A stretch of 64,000 nt of DNA from positions 33,861,022-33,925,021 of the forward strand of contig CM033399.1 in NCBI GenBank assembly GCA_019426215.1, given 5' to 3'. The notes beneath the pieces were generated by a model. It did not search any database, was not told where the DNA came from, and saw only the letters and a program-made list of their open reading frames with translations. The DNA comes from Buddleja alternifolia (taxonomy: Eukaryota > Streptophyta > Magnoliopsida > Lamiales > Scrophulariaceae). Both the position numbers and the translations under genes were made by a program. Below are positions 25,821-37,812 of this stretch, piece by piece (position 1 is the stretch's first letter; every line of letters starts with the position of its first letter).

Positions 25821-26188
25821 ACTAGCAATTTTGGTCCGTTATCAAAAACCCTTCAAAATTGATCAAATCTAATAAAGTAATACAAGTGCACTAAATTTGT
25901 ACATATATCCTCACTAGCGCTTTTGGTCCAATATCAAAAACCCTTCAAAATTGATCAAATCTAATAAACTAATACGAGTGCACTAAATTTGTACATGTAT
26001 CCTCACTGGCACTTTTGGTCCAATATCAAAAGGCCTTCAGAATTGATCAAATCTAATAAAGTAATACAAGCGCACTAAATTTGTACATATATCCTCACTA
26101 GCACTTTTGGTCCAATATCAAAAAGCCTTCAGAATTGATCAAATCTAATAAACTAATACAAGTGCACTAAATTTGTAGATATATCCTC
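25821..26188 (+). repeat. Four exact-length 92-bp tandem repeats in the BAHD promoter
   Basis: The word gatcaaatctaataaa starts at 25861, 25953, 26045 and 26137, always 92 bp apart. The actagc-type unit start falls at 25821, 25913, 26005 and 26097, giving 4 x 92 = 368 bp. Each unit contains ttttggtcca, atatcaaaa and gtgcactaaatttgta. Copies differ at only a few positions. The array ends about 15 bp before the TATA box. Confidence 0.92.
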
Positions 26189-26203
26189 ACACAAAAATCC
26201 CTC

Positions 26204-26211
26204 TTATAAAT
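26204..26211 (+). promoter_or_regulatory. TATA box of the BAHD gene
   Basis: The sequence ttataaat lies 50 bp before the start codon at 26254. That predicts a very short leader, roughly 15-25 nt. It follows directly on the 92-bp repeat array. Confidence 0.6.
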
Positions 26212-26253
26212 GCATTCATAAATTTAATTCTTCTCATTGCTTAACAAAGAAAC

Positions 26254-28105
26254 ATGGCATTAGCTTTCTCAATTATCCACAAAAAACCAGAACTGATTGT
26301 ACCATCAGAACCTACTCCTCATGAAATTAAAGATATATCTGATTTAGATGATCAAGAAAGCCTGAGGCGACATTATCCAATAATAATGTTTTACAAAAAT
26401 AATCCTTTTATGAAAGGAAAGGATCCTGTGAAAGTCATAAGAGAAGCACTTGGTAAAACACTTGTATACTATTACCCTTATGCCGGTAGGCTCATTGAAG
26501 GCCCGGATAAAAAGCTTAAGGTTGATTGCACTGCTGAAGGGGTGGCGTTTGTGGAAGCCGAAGCCCGAGTTAATCTCGACCAGCTTGGCGACACGATTCA
26601 GCCACCATTCCCGTATCCGGAATTGCTTTTGGCAGGCTATGAAGGAATGCTTGGTTGTCCATTGATGTTCATTCAGGTAAAAACTGAAAGTCATTACACT
26701 AAAAGACATGCATTTATGCAATAGACTTCTTAGATGTAGCTTAATTTAGCTGAGCCATGCAAATCAATAATATTAAAGGGTAAATCACATAGGCACCTCT
26801 TCGTGAGACCCAATTTACGGAAAACCTGAGGTTTATGAAATTACTATTTTTACCCCCTCTCAGTAAAAGTAAACCTGTATTTTACACTTATCAGTAAAAG
26901 CAGATTACAATTTCACTCCATGTTTTTCTTATTGTCACGATTTGACTGATGTATTTGGTGATTTGTAAAACCTCAGTGGGGCTCGTTGTAATTACGCAAT
27001 GAGTGAGGGGGCTGACATTTAATTAACCTTATTCGTAAATATCGTGCTTAACTTTTAACACATATTAAGATGTTCTTACTTTAAACGAGATTTTGTGTTG
27101 ATTTTATAATTTTTAACATATTCATGTTCTCTTATTCTACACAACACTTTGCGTTGATTTATCCTTTTGGAAATATAGGTATCACACTTTACCTGTGGAG
27201 GGTTCGTCTTAGCTATTCGCTTCAACCACATAATGAACGATGCACTCGGCTCAGTTCAATTTGTAACTGCTATTAGAGAGATGGCAAAAGGCGCATTGAC
27301 CCCTTCTACACTACCCATATGGAAAAGGGAGCTCTTAACTGCGAGACATCCACCGTGTATCACACATGTGCACCCCGAGTACGAGACATACAAAGAGACC
27401 ACAAGTGTTCTCCAATCCACCATGGATGACAAAACAGTAGTAAGAAAATCCTTTTCCTTTGGCTCTAAAGAAATCAAAGCTATTCAAAAGAATCTCCCTC
27501 CACATCTCCGTTCAAGCTCCAAGTTTGATTTGATCACAGCGTGCTTATGGAGATCACGCACAAGAGCTCTACAATTCGACCCAGACGATAACGTGAGAAT
27601 CACGTGTGTAGTCAATGGGCGTGGTAAAAATTGCCTAGACTTACCTTTGGGGTACTATGCTAATGCAATAATTTGTGTAGCAAAAGTCTCAAAGGCAAAA
27701 ACTTTATGCGAGAGTCCATTAGGGTATACAATAAACTTAGTGAAAGAAGCTAGGAGACAAGCTACCGAAGAATACGCAAGATCAACTATAGATTTCATCG
27801 CATCTAAGAGACGACCTGAAATTACAAATCCAGGGAATTTTATTGTATCGGATGCATCTAGAGCAGGATTTGATGAGGTAGATTTTGGTTGGGGAAAGCC
27901 AATATTTGGTGGAACAATGTACGGTGGTGACTACCATAATACCACTATTTATGCACGTTACAAAAATAAGAAAGGGGAGGATGTGATGCTAGCGCCAATT
28001 TGCTTGCCTTTTGCAGTGATGGCTAGGTTTGATAACGAGCTAAGGAGATTAATGTGGGAGCCGGTGGAAAATTCAAACACTATGATCGTTCCATCTAGAC
28101 TCTAG
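26254..28105 (+). CDS. BAHD acyltransferase (alcohol acyl-/benzoyltransferase type)
   Basis: BAHD enzymes move an acyl group from a CoA thioester to an alcohol or amine in the cytosol, in ester, volatile or phenolic metabolism. Exons are 26254-26676 and 27179-28105; the single intron is phase 0 and the product is 449 aa, the normal family length. The catalytic HxxxD motif is HIMND (H158-D162, just after the splice junction) and the structural DFGWG motif is intact at about 376-380. YYPYAGRL (about residue 70) and the FTCGGF block are typical of the clade that includes benzyl-alcohol benzoyltransferases and other alcohol acyltransferases. The acyl donor and acceptor cannot be told from sequence. 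Nothing is broken, so it looks functional. The intron carries copy 3 of a repeat shared with ROPGEF14, and the promoter has a 4 x 92-bp array. Confidence 0.92.
26776..27030 (+). repeat. Intronic repeat, copy 3 (in BAHD intron)
   Basis: It starts aagggtaaatcac and ends taattaacctt. It contains cagtaaaagcagattacaat and gagtgagggggc, as in the two copies in ROPGEF14 introns. Orientation is again the same as the host gene. Confidence 0.7.
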
Positions 28106-28776
28106 GAATTTTCAATTCCTATAATGGTTCCATCTAAGCTCTAAGACAAATGTGGAAGTACCGTATAGTTCAATATCCTTATACATGTTTGAAGAGGCAT
28201 AGATATTATCCCCCATTTTTTCTTCAAATTCCAATTTTCAACGATATACTGCCACATATTTCTTATTTATGTTGGCATGGTGTTATGTTTATCAGTATTA
28301 CACTACCGATTCAGTTAAATTTCTGAACTTTGTAACCCCATTCAAGAGAAAGGACATTAAAGTTTACAGTTTGAGTTTTCTGCATATACATACATATATT
28401 CTGAAAGCTTCGTGTACTGTTTATAAATAAAGCTTGACAATTTAATCTGTTGTTACCTTCCAATTATAAGAAAGATCATAATTTCTGACTTTTTTCGAAG
28501 AATTTAGTCTTTTTTATTGAATAACTTTCATTTAATAAGGCCTAGCTCAAGTCATAGCTATCATTAAGTCCTACATCACAAATAACATCAATTTCGCAAT
28601 GCATAATGTAAACGAGCACACAGAGACACGAAAATGAATTTTCAGACGACGTAAATACAGTAATATTATATGGCAGCAGAATAGTGATTCATGAGTCGTG
28701 ACATGTTCTTTTCCTTTTTTTTCTGCTACAGATTTATATAGAATACGACAAAACCGAATCGTACCTTTACAGACAA
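28106..28776. other. Convergent 3' region between the BAHD and DUF1350 genes
   Basis: The region between two stop codons on opposite strands is AT-rich, with several aataaa-like words usable as polyadenylation signals. No gene was seen. Confidence 0.5.
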
Positions 28777-31561
28777 TTATGTTTCAAGGCTGTCAAACCA
28801 GTTACTGATGGTTCTTGATAGAACTCTCGTGTCATTAAGGGAAATAGCTTTAAGTCCTTGAGCAATAGCATCTGCTGGAGTGTACACAGGTCCTACTTGC
28901 CACTTTGGTTCCTGACGATACAAAGAAAACCATATTTCATTTATTATCTCTACTTTAGAGTTTAGGTTACCTTTATAAGGCAATTACTACTACTATAATA
29001 TACTTTTTTCCCAATTAAAGGAAACTCATGGTTGACTGGTAATAGTACCTGTATGCATGGTGTTATATGGTTTCCACGTAAAATGACTTTCTCAAGTTTC
29101 CCACCAAAAGATTCAACACGAGGTTTTAGTGTCTCTTCAAGGAGATCTGTCTCATCAATTGTGTCAAAATCAAATTTAACCTGTACAAATATTGAAAGAC
29201 TTACATTTGTTGTAGAATCACATTTTATTCAAGACTTAAGAGAGGCGAATAGTTAAATAAGTACCAATAGTGTGCGTTGAATGTTATATAACTTCTTAAA
29301 ACAGTCGAGATTCTCTGCAGGTGTCGGCCTGAACTCGGAAATCCCTTGTGCAACCTAAATGAAATAACAAGATCAGATAACTTTATGGAAATATTTTTGG
29401 AATTTCATGTAGGAAAATCTAATAAAGTTTTTGTGAGAAAATAAGAGCAGTTTATATCAAGCCTGAAGGTAGAAGAAGCACAAGAACAAATAGAAAGTTT
29501 GGTAGCATATACCTGGTTAAATACAGAAGGCAACTGATCGACGAATTTGGTCAAAGACACAGCAGCTTCAGGATCATAATCTGGCACAACTCTTTCCGCC
29601 ATATCGATTAACGTCTTCAACCCATCTCCTAAATTTACACATCTTCAAATTACTGAAGAATCATCAGAATAGACAAAAACGAGGCTATTAACAGATTACT
29701 TCTACAAGATACATGACAACTTATAACTTGCTCTGGCCTATTGCTTGGACTTCATAATTAAATAGAATTTTTAAGTCTTGGCTGCTTGAACAGCATAAGA
29801 ATATCTTTCTGAGAAAATTAGGATGTCGCCAATTGATAATGCGTGTGAAATTTTTGTTAGCCATCAAATTTATTTCTGGTGGATACAAACCAAATAATCT
29901 AAGAACTCAAAAAATTTGCTTTTTCATGATAACTGGCTCTTGGACAAAATGGAAAGCCTCAACCCCAAAGAAGAGAAAGAAAAATCAAGTCCCAACAAGT
30001 TGGATTGCAATTTGCAGCATTTACATATTAAACAAATTAAAAGTGTTGAAGAAGTTAATTCCTCGTATACACGTCATTCTTCCAATGCCTTACATGTTTA
30101 ACAAGTACAGATATTATCTTTTATTTAAGCAAATAAAATAGCAGAGAAAATGGATACTATAAGTACTAGAAGAAATTAAGAAAGTAATGATGCAGCATTT
30201 GACCGTAGATTTACCTGAGACACTCTGAGCCATTGAATACATAGGGGATGTCTCGATTAACGGCATCATCTGATTGACTAGAGGGCCCAACTGCAGTATA
30301 GAATACAGACTGAGGTCATTGTTGCAAATCCACCAAAATCTATTGGGCTACAGATGCAAATTTAATGTGACCATCCCACAAGCCTTTTGTACAGTATTCA
30401 ATGATATTCCCCTCTACCTTTCATGTAAAAAATATAACATTCCTAGACAATTGATTATGAGAAACAATGCGAAAGCAACAAAATTTCGGATATGAATTTA
30501 CCAATTAAAAGACACGAGAGTACAACAGACATGTACAACCAGAAGAATACATACAAGTGTCTATTCTTGATACAGTAACAAAACATCACCTTCTCCAGCA
30601 GAACTTCCAGTTAGGATAGTATATGATTTCAAGAAATTGTGCGAAAATAATATTTTGCATTAGAAATTATTATATTTATGTCGAATGAGCAACCTATTGA
30701 TTTTACAACATTATTATAAAAAATTCAACACAAGTGTTCCATGCAGTATCCTTCAGCTAATCAGCAAATTTTGCCCCTAATTTTTTTGCGACTTCTTCAT
30801 TTAACTTGGCATTACCTTATTAAAAAAATGATATTAAAAGAAATATTTCAGATTTGATTATCCTAACATTAATTATGAGGAACAGCACCTGCTCAAAGTA
30901 TGGTACTGCCTCGGATGCTGGCCTGTTGTTGTATGATATGATTGCATTGGCCTTCAACAAAAAAACAGATTAATTCTTTGTCAAATATAGCATTGCTCAT
31001 TTCATCAAATTACACAAACATGGCCAGCTGGAACAATAAATAGGCTCACTGAACCTTAGGAATTTTCTCACAGAAATAACTCCCTGTAAGCACTTGAAGA
31101 AGTGCACCGTTGCTGCAAATTCATTAAAAGAATCAAATGAACGATAATCCATCCAACACGTTTTAGCAAAACCAAATTGGAGAAGCAAAACCCAATCAAC
31201 ATTAATCCGAAAACAATAACAATCGAAAGTCTTGAATTGAATAACCTGTGCCCAACCGAATAAAACGGAAGATCAGCTATTTCAGCACCTGAAATTCCAT
31301 TCTCCGGTAATCCATTCGTTAAAATCGAATCCAAACAAGCGTGGAACCGCTCGTATATCTCTTTGGTAACTCGTTCATGATCAAAAGTCACATTGTACGG
31401 CACAGATATAATCAAGTAACCTTCATCCGCCAACAGTCCAAGTAAATAACTGTTCATACAAACAACAAAAATAAATTAAACAATCAAAACTTCAGTAAAA
31501 CGATTTCTCACTTCAATCGAATGCCGTAACTCCAAATTAACTCCAAAATACACACAAATAA

Positions 31562-31594
<33 letters not shown>

Positions 31595-31922
31595 GATACC
31601 TATATGTGACTTCAGGCACTGCACCGATGAAAGCGCCGCCCAAGAATTTGATTAGAGCCTTGGGCCTTCCGCCTCTGGATGGAGGTATTACCAAACAAGA
31701 ATCGAGCCTTGTGTATATCGTTTTACCATTTCCGTAACCACTAATCCTAGGATTATCCGAAATTCTCCCATTGGAGGAGTTGCGATTAACTGTCATGGTC
31801 GTGGAAGGCGATCGACGGGGGCTTTCATAAATACGGAAAGTGCGAGATGTGAAACTGTGGGAAGATGGAAAATTGAGGTTAATTTTGGGGAAATTGTTGC
31901 TAGTGAGAGAAACAGTCGCCAT
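28777..31922 (-). CDS. Plastid DUF1350 family protein
   Basis: Nine exons on the minus strand: 31922-31600, 31449-31246, 31112-31055, 30951-30889, 30290-30215, 29628-29513, 29354-29265, 29180-29049 and 28911-28777. All junctions are GT-AG and the frame closes at 398 aa. The Ser/Thr/Arg-rich N-terminus (about residues 1-70) looks like a chloroplast transit peptide. The DUF1350 core follows: FLGGAFIGAVPEVTYS, then LLADEGYLIISVPYNVTFDH and FYSVGHSNGALLQV. The GHSNG element resembles an alpha/beta-hydrolase nucleophile elbow, but no reaction is established, so a hydrolase role is inference. The C-terminal half contains DYDPEAAVSLTKFVDQLPS and ends NWFDSLET. The donor of intron 1 abuts an (AC)n(AT)n microsatellite, and the exon 1/intron 1 junction is duplicated upstream at 32861-32929. 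Confidence 0.9.
31563..31597. repeat. (CA)n(TA)n microsatellite at the intron 1 donor of the DUF1350 gene
   Basis: A run of cacaca followed by tatata abuts the minus-strand donor at 31599-31598. It probably mutates in length; any effect on splicing is unknown. Confidence 0.85.
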
Positions 31923-31929
31923 GGAAGCT

Positions 31930-33600
31930 TAGTGAGAGAAGTACTGAAGCGAAGCGAAGCTCGTGGATGTGAGCGCGGGAGGGGTAACGTGGGAAGTCCA
32001 TAAGCGCTTCTTCCATTTATCATTTTCATTTCCCCCCACTCTATTTTATTATAAAATAATAAATAAAATAATATGATAAATTAAAAATAAACTAGAGGAT
32101 GTTTTAATGTAATTTATTAAATTAGTCAATACCTCAAGGGTATCCAGTATAATTACTTCATATTTTATTTATATTAATATATATATAATAATAATAATAT
32201 ATTTAATAATATCATTTATACATAAAAATGTGTTTAATATTTACTATGATATTTTTATTAATATTTAAATTTTTATATATATATATAGAGAGAGAGTGTT
32301 CGGGTGCATAGTGATAGGGATGTTCATTCATTCAGTTAGGTTGAAATTCGAATTAAATAGAGCGATCCATTCGGTCCGATTTTTAGTCAGACCCAAAAAA
32401 AAAAAAAATGCTCTTTGTGTTGATTCTTTTTGGCAATGTTTGATGCAATATATATTTTTTATTTGGCGACTCAACTCGATAAGATGTATAGAGAAATTTT
32501 ATGTTTCTCTAATATATTAGTTTTAATGTAATTCTTATTGCATTATCTTATTTAAAAAAAAAGGTTTTGAAGTGATTAAAAAATTTAAGAAACAAGTTGA
32601 AAGATGTTAGCAATATTTCTCACTGGCTAATTATATATGATGCAAATCTTTGAACGAAACTATCTATTAGAACGATGAACATCAAACGGGTTACAAATAA
32701 TGAAATCAGAACTAAAAACTCATATACTTTAGATTCATGTCATACGATTGTGTTTCGTCTCCCCACTGTGCTCTCAAGAGTTGGCCCATGCCATCACGTA
32801 GCACTTTGTCCCGTATGACACGTAATAATAAAAAAAAACTTTAAAGTTAAAACATATATTTATATATATGTATACCTATATGTGACTTCAGGCACTGCAC
32901 CAATGAAAGCGCCGCCCAAGAATTTGATTCCAAAAATCGAATAAATTTTTTTGCTTTTGGTTTCAATTGGAACGAAATTTTTATTTTTGTTTTTTTAGGG
33001 TGGATAACTGTACCGTACACACACCTAGTTATAGGCATGATTTTAAATTTCATCCGAAATATCGAAATTTTGGGGATCTCGAAGCAAAATATCACGTTTC
33101 GATCCAATTTTGCAGAATATCTATCAATATTTCTCGAAATTTCCAAAATTTCTCAAAAAAATTGTCGAAACCCAAAATTTTCCGAAACTTAAAATAAAAA
33201 TAATTTTACTTTGTTAAATATCTACCGAAATTTTCCGAAATTTTCAAAATTCACTATACATATATTATAGATACAACATTATTTATGTAAAAATTGCACA
33301 ATTATGATAATTCAAACTATCTAAATTGTTATTGAAAATTTTCAATATTTTTATAAATTTTCATAATTTCTCTAAAATCAAAATTTTAGATATTTCTTAA
33401 ATTTACATCGAAATTTTCTTAAATTTATTACTCCCAAATACACTTAAACCGAAATTTATTATAGGTAGCGTTCTATAGCAAAGAGAAAGTCGTTTGAGTT
33501 AGTGAAGTATGTGTAACGCGACTTCAGTTCGTGAATGAATTCTCTCTTTAACTTTCGTGTTTTTTATGCAAAATAAATAATTGGTGAATGAATTCAATAA
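31930..33600. other. Divergent intergenic region between DUF1350 and ALKBH8 genes
   Basis: The region holds the upstream sequences of two genes transcribed away from each other, apart from the 69-bp duplicate described separately. It has AT-rich tracts (about 32040-32290) and a patch of diverged cgaaattttcc-type words (about 33030-33440) that may be an old repeat. No coding gene was seen. Confidence 0.5.
32861..32929 (-). repeat. 69-bp copy of the DUF1350 exon 1/intron 1 junction
   Basis: 66 of 69 bases match 31585-31653 in the same orientation. The copy includes the 3' end of exon 1 (the GGAFIGAVPEVTY codons), the splice donor and the start of the TA tract. It lies about 940 bp upstream of the DUF1350 start codon. 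It cannot code for a protein by itself. Confidence 0.92.
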
Positions 33601-33657
33601 TAATAAATCATCCTTCAGCAAACAAGTTCATTGATTCTGCAGAAAACTTCTCCCCAG

Positions 33658-34571
33658 GTATTTTCTCCTTCTCTTTAACGATTTGTGCATTCACATTTGC
33701 GGCTATTGCAGAATTAGGTTTGAATCGATACCGTTCGAATATAATATTTTGCTTCCCCGGTAATTAGCTTAACTTAGAACCCTAGTTCATAGGATTTTTC
33801 AGGCATTTTAACTGCTAAAAATTGTTGTAATTCAGTATTCTTGATTTATCCGAATAATGTGACTGACTATCCATTGTTATTTGCGCAAATTCAGATACAA
33901 AATCACAAGATTATTGTGTGTTTTCAGTGTGCAAGTTCATATGAAATGTCTGTGTGTGTGGGTGTGTGTGTGTGATTTTTCTGCTTCATAATCCTATTGT
34001 TTCGAAAAGGGTGTTTTTTGGATAACAGCAAATTTTACTATACAACTTAGATTTGGACTGCTGCACCCAGCTGAGCATGACTTGTCCATAGTTCTGTGTG
34101 ACAGCGGATTGCGTTGTGAATCAATTTACATATTTGATCGTTGGTTATAGCTTTCAACGTAGTTTGTTAGAGATGACCATTTGAAAATGTCGTTGGAAAT
34201 CAGTTAACTGAGAGTCACAAAGCCAGCCTAGGTTATTCAATTGTAGCCAAGCCAAAGCAATCAATTTGGGCTTGGTTTGGGACTTAGGGCTTGTTGCATC
34301 TCAAAGCTCACCTGTAAGGAGAGCGGAATCTTAAGATTATTGTCTCGGTAACATGTGCATTCCGTATCTATCTGAACCTTGAAGCATTTTACTGAAAGCT
34401 GGTGGCAGACCCTGATCTTACCTGTTTAAATTTATATACACACATATAATATATATGTATATATACATATATCTGTATATATTATTTCCTTTTTTCTTTT
34501 CGTTCTCATGTCAATTTTTTTGTTTACTCTTTCATATTGGTTTTGATATTGGTTTTTTCATTCTGGCACAG
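33658..34571 (+). other. Probable 5'-UTR intron of the ALKBH8-like gene
   Basis: A donor after tccccag at 33658 (gtattt) and an acceptor ending at 34571 (tggcacag) would leave a leader of about 10 nt before the ATG at 34582. It contains a TG repeat (about 33955-33975) and an alternating purine/pyrimidine AT tract (about 34440-34485). Confidence 0.5.
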
Positions 34572-34581
34572 AATTTAACTG

Positions 34582-37185
34582 ATGGGTCTGCCAAGATTTA
34601 CATGTCCCAGGAGAGGGGATGGTGAGTCCAGTCCTCACCTTTTTGTGGCTAACTGTGGGCCTGCAGTTGGACTTTCATACGACACTATTGCGTCTGTGTT
34701 TGGTGCATATGGGGAAGTCAAGGGAGTCTATGCTGCTGACGATAGTGGGACGCGTGTTATCGTCTCCTATTGTGATAATATTAGTGCACAGGCTGCAATG
34801 AAGGCTTTGAATGGGCATCCATGTTCTAATCTTGGAGGCCGTTCTTTGCACATTCAGTATTCTGTACAATCACTTGGTAAGGTACTGGTTTTCTGCTCAC
34901 GTAAGATTTAAATTTTTATGTAGGCATATTACTAAAGATTTTTGTAGCCCTCATATTAACGTGATTACTGGAAAGCTTCAGGTCTTTCCGAATCGAGCTT
35001 TATTTCGATGAACCATGTTTAAGTGCTGTATCGTTAAGTGCTTGATTATTTGTAGTGTGTACAAGAATTGCTTGCCATTTTCGTTTTTGCTATTATCTAC
35101 TTGAGTTTTCTTGTTATTTCTTTAAGGCACTTGGACCAATTAAACCTTTTATTCTTATCAAGCTTAAGCTTACCATTGCTGTCAAAATTATATAGTGCTG
35201 GCCATTATTTGATGTAATTTCTTCGTGAAATATGTTGATCATATTCTACTGAAAAAGGCAAATGGATTATCAATTTGTATACCTGAAGGTCACCCATTTT
35301 AAACATTTCAAGTAAATTTGGTAATGGAAATTAACCTTCTTCTGGCGTGTACTTTGTTAGTTATTGTGCTTAAAGGTTTTTCTTTCCACTTTCTTATTTC
35401 ATCTTATATTTTCTGGATTACCCATCTTAGTTGCTATTCCTTTTCTGATCTTTCATCAGATAACCATTTACTTTGATTTAGTTCAAGGAGCAAGGATTTT
35501 GCTTAACGTTTTTTTCTATATTTTTAGGTTAACACCACTGATTCAGTTCCAGTATCAACATCAGCTTCAGATTTAGACATTCCTGGCCTTTATTTAATGC
35601 ATGACTTCGTCACTGCCAAGGAAGAGGAAGTTAAGGATCACATCTTGAGCAATAGGCTCCTGATTTTTCTTTCTTTTTTCCAATTAATGGTTTGCAAGTG
35701 TATGTGCACCAGTTGGAGTTATTTCCTCTTTTCTTTTGCAGGAATTACTTGCTGCAGTGGATAGTAGACCGTGGCAACATCTAGCCAAAAGACGAGTTCA
35801 ACATTATGGGTACGAGTTTCGCTATGATGTAAGTTCTTATGCTTATTGCTCATTAGCAGTCAATTTTTTTATTCATCTTGATAATTTTTGTAAATTCTCT
35901 TACTCTCTCTCTCTCTGACACACACGCACACAGATAAGGAATGTTAACACGAACCAATACTTGGGTGAGCTTCCGTCCTTTCTGTCTCCAATTCTTGAAA
36001 GGATCAAATCATTCCAAAAACTTGATTCTGCAACAGATATATCTCTGGATCAACTTACGGCAAGTGAATATATTCTCACAATCACAAATTTCAACTGTGT
36101 TCTATTATCTCTATTTATAAGACTTTTAGGCCGTCTTTTCTTGTTCTAATATGGACTTTTCGTCATTATTCTGAGATTTAGACCTTAATCTTTCTCTAAT
36201 AAACAGGTTAATGAGTACCCACCCGGAGTCGGATTGTCTCCACATATAGATACCCATTCAGCATTCAATGGATTAATTTTCAGCCTTTCATTAGCCGGCC
36301 CTTGCATAATGGAATTCAGAAAGTATACAACCGGTGTTTGGTTTGCAAAACCTACCTCGAGCTCTGATGAAGAGAATCTGATATCTGAAAATAAGTCAAA
36401 TTTCTTGAGGAAAGCTATTTATCTTCCACCTCGATCGATGTTGTTATTATCTGGAGAGGCCCGATATGCATGGCATCATTACATTCCGCACCACAAGGTA
36501 TAAGTTGTCACTGTTGCTTGACTTGTTAATTTCTTTTCGCGTAAATTAATTATTATTTCTCGATGATGAAGCAAAATCTATCTGTATGATGAGATTATAA
36601 AACGTGAACTTAGTTATTAATATCTGTGATACAGGTGGATAAAGTGAAGGACAGTTTGATACGTAGGGGTCCAAGGAGAGTGTCCTTTACGTTACGCAAG
36701 GTATGTGGATTTAGCCCCCTTTCGGTCTAATTACAGCTAGTTAGATGCATATCCATTAGAGAACTTGTGCATTAAAAGAGATTTCAATTAAGTGCTTGGA
36801 GACGGTCCACCATACACTGTTGTGTATAGGTCAGACACCTGCATCCAACTTTGTATGGTGGACCGAGTCCAGTACACTGTTGTGTATAGGCCAGACACTT
36901 GCATCCAACTGTGTATGGTGGACCGGTTCCACTAAACCTGGTCCACCATAGAATTTCCCAACGTCCGACACTGAAACTGTGATTTTTTGGTAGCTGATTA
37001 TCAGTGATTGAGGACAACTAATTTAGGTTAACAAATAAAAAACCGAGACGAATTATTTCAGTTTCACTCTTATGGGTCCAGTTCAAGGATTTAGTGTTGA
37101 AATTCATCCTTTTTGTCATGTGATGCAGGTCTTGGAAGGTCCCTGCAAATGTGAATTCCCTGAGTACTGTGATTCTCAAAGATAG
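34582..37185 (+). CDS. ALKBH8: ALKBH8-like RRM/2-oxoglutarate-Fe(II) oxygenase
   Basis: In plants this family hydroxylates the wobble uridine side chain mcm5U of certain tRNAs; the partner methyltransferase domain found fused in animals is a separate protein in plants, and no such domain is seen here. Exons: 34582-34881, 35528-35629, 35742-35828, 35934-36059, 36207-36497, 36635-36700 and 37129-37185, joining in frame to 342 aa. Residues about 17-95 form an RRM (HLFVANCGPAVG, GAYGEVKGVY, LNGHPC, LHIQYS). The AlkB-type core has the iron ligands H218 and D220 (HID) and H296 (WHHYI), and 2-oxoglutarate arginines in RRVSFTLRK (about 316-323). A Cys-rich tail (GPCKCEFPEYC) ends the protein. Intron 4 has a GC donor (acg/gcaagt at 36060), giving a GC-AG intron. 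Intron 6 holds a 60-bp tandem repeat. Confidence 0.92.
36813..36932 (+). repeat. 60-bp tandem duplication in ALKBH8 intron 6
   Basis: Two copies begin tacactgttgtgtatagg at 36813 and 36873 and differ at a few positions. The flanks carry ggtccaccata and its inverse tatggtggacc, so the block may be a small foldback insertion. Confidence 0.85.
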
Positions 37186-37812
37186 GAACATTTTTCATTC
37201 TGACAAGGGGTACTAGTTCAATTAGACGTGTGCGCCATTAGGAAATTGACTATCTTAATGAGATCATTAATAGTGGATAAAAATCCACTTTGAAGTTCCA
37301 ACGACTGAATTTTTAATAATCTATTGCTGTTGTTGAAAACATGTAAACAGATATTTATCAAATATAACATACATCACTGCAATTTGTATCCACTTAACAT
37401 CTGCTGATGCCGATAGCTGGTTTTAGTCGATAACAACTCCTCTGTTTCCCCGCTCTCTTCCGTTACAGCAGGAAATGTGGATTCTCTTTCCAGAGAATAA
37501 ATAATCCAATAAAGATTAGGATTCTCAGTTACTGACTTCTCCTGCAGTTAAGGTGGGTACAATCAGAACCAAAAACCAAATTACACAAAAATAATGAGCA
37601 AAGATGAGGTCGTAAACACTACAAAAGATCGATTTACTATTGGTTTTTCTTCTTCAGATGGTGAAACAAAGATGCATTTGAAGCAGATCACAGAAGCATA
37701 TTTCAAAACACTGAAAAACTTACATACGAGAAACCAGCAGTTTCAGAGGGCTATTATTATACCTTATATCGGTTGAGAAATATAGCTTAGAGGCAATAAA
37801 AAACATATATAT
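37186..37812. other. Convergent 3' region between ALKBH8 and the beta-amylase gene
   Basis: Non-coding sequence between stop codons of genes on opposite strands (37185 and 37813). It holds the presumed 3' UTRs. No gene was seen. Confidence 0.5.

Noticed and set aside
31793..32029. 78-aa minus-strand frame overlapping the DUF1350 start
   Set aside because: A shifted-frame shadow of the transit peptide exon; the frame starting at 31922 continues through nine exons.
34877..34882. gtaagg as the donor of ALKBH8 intron 1
   Set aside because: It is a better-looking donor, but joining there to 35528 gives an immediate stop codon; the donor at 34882 keeps the frame and the expected KVNTTDSVPVS sequence.
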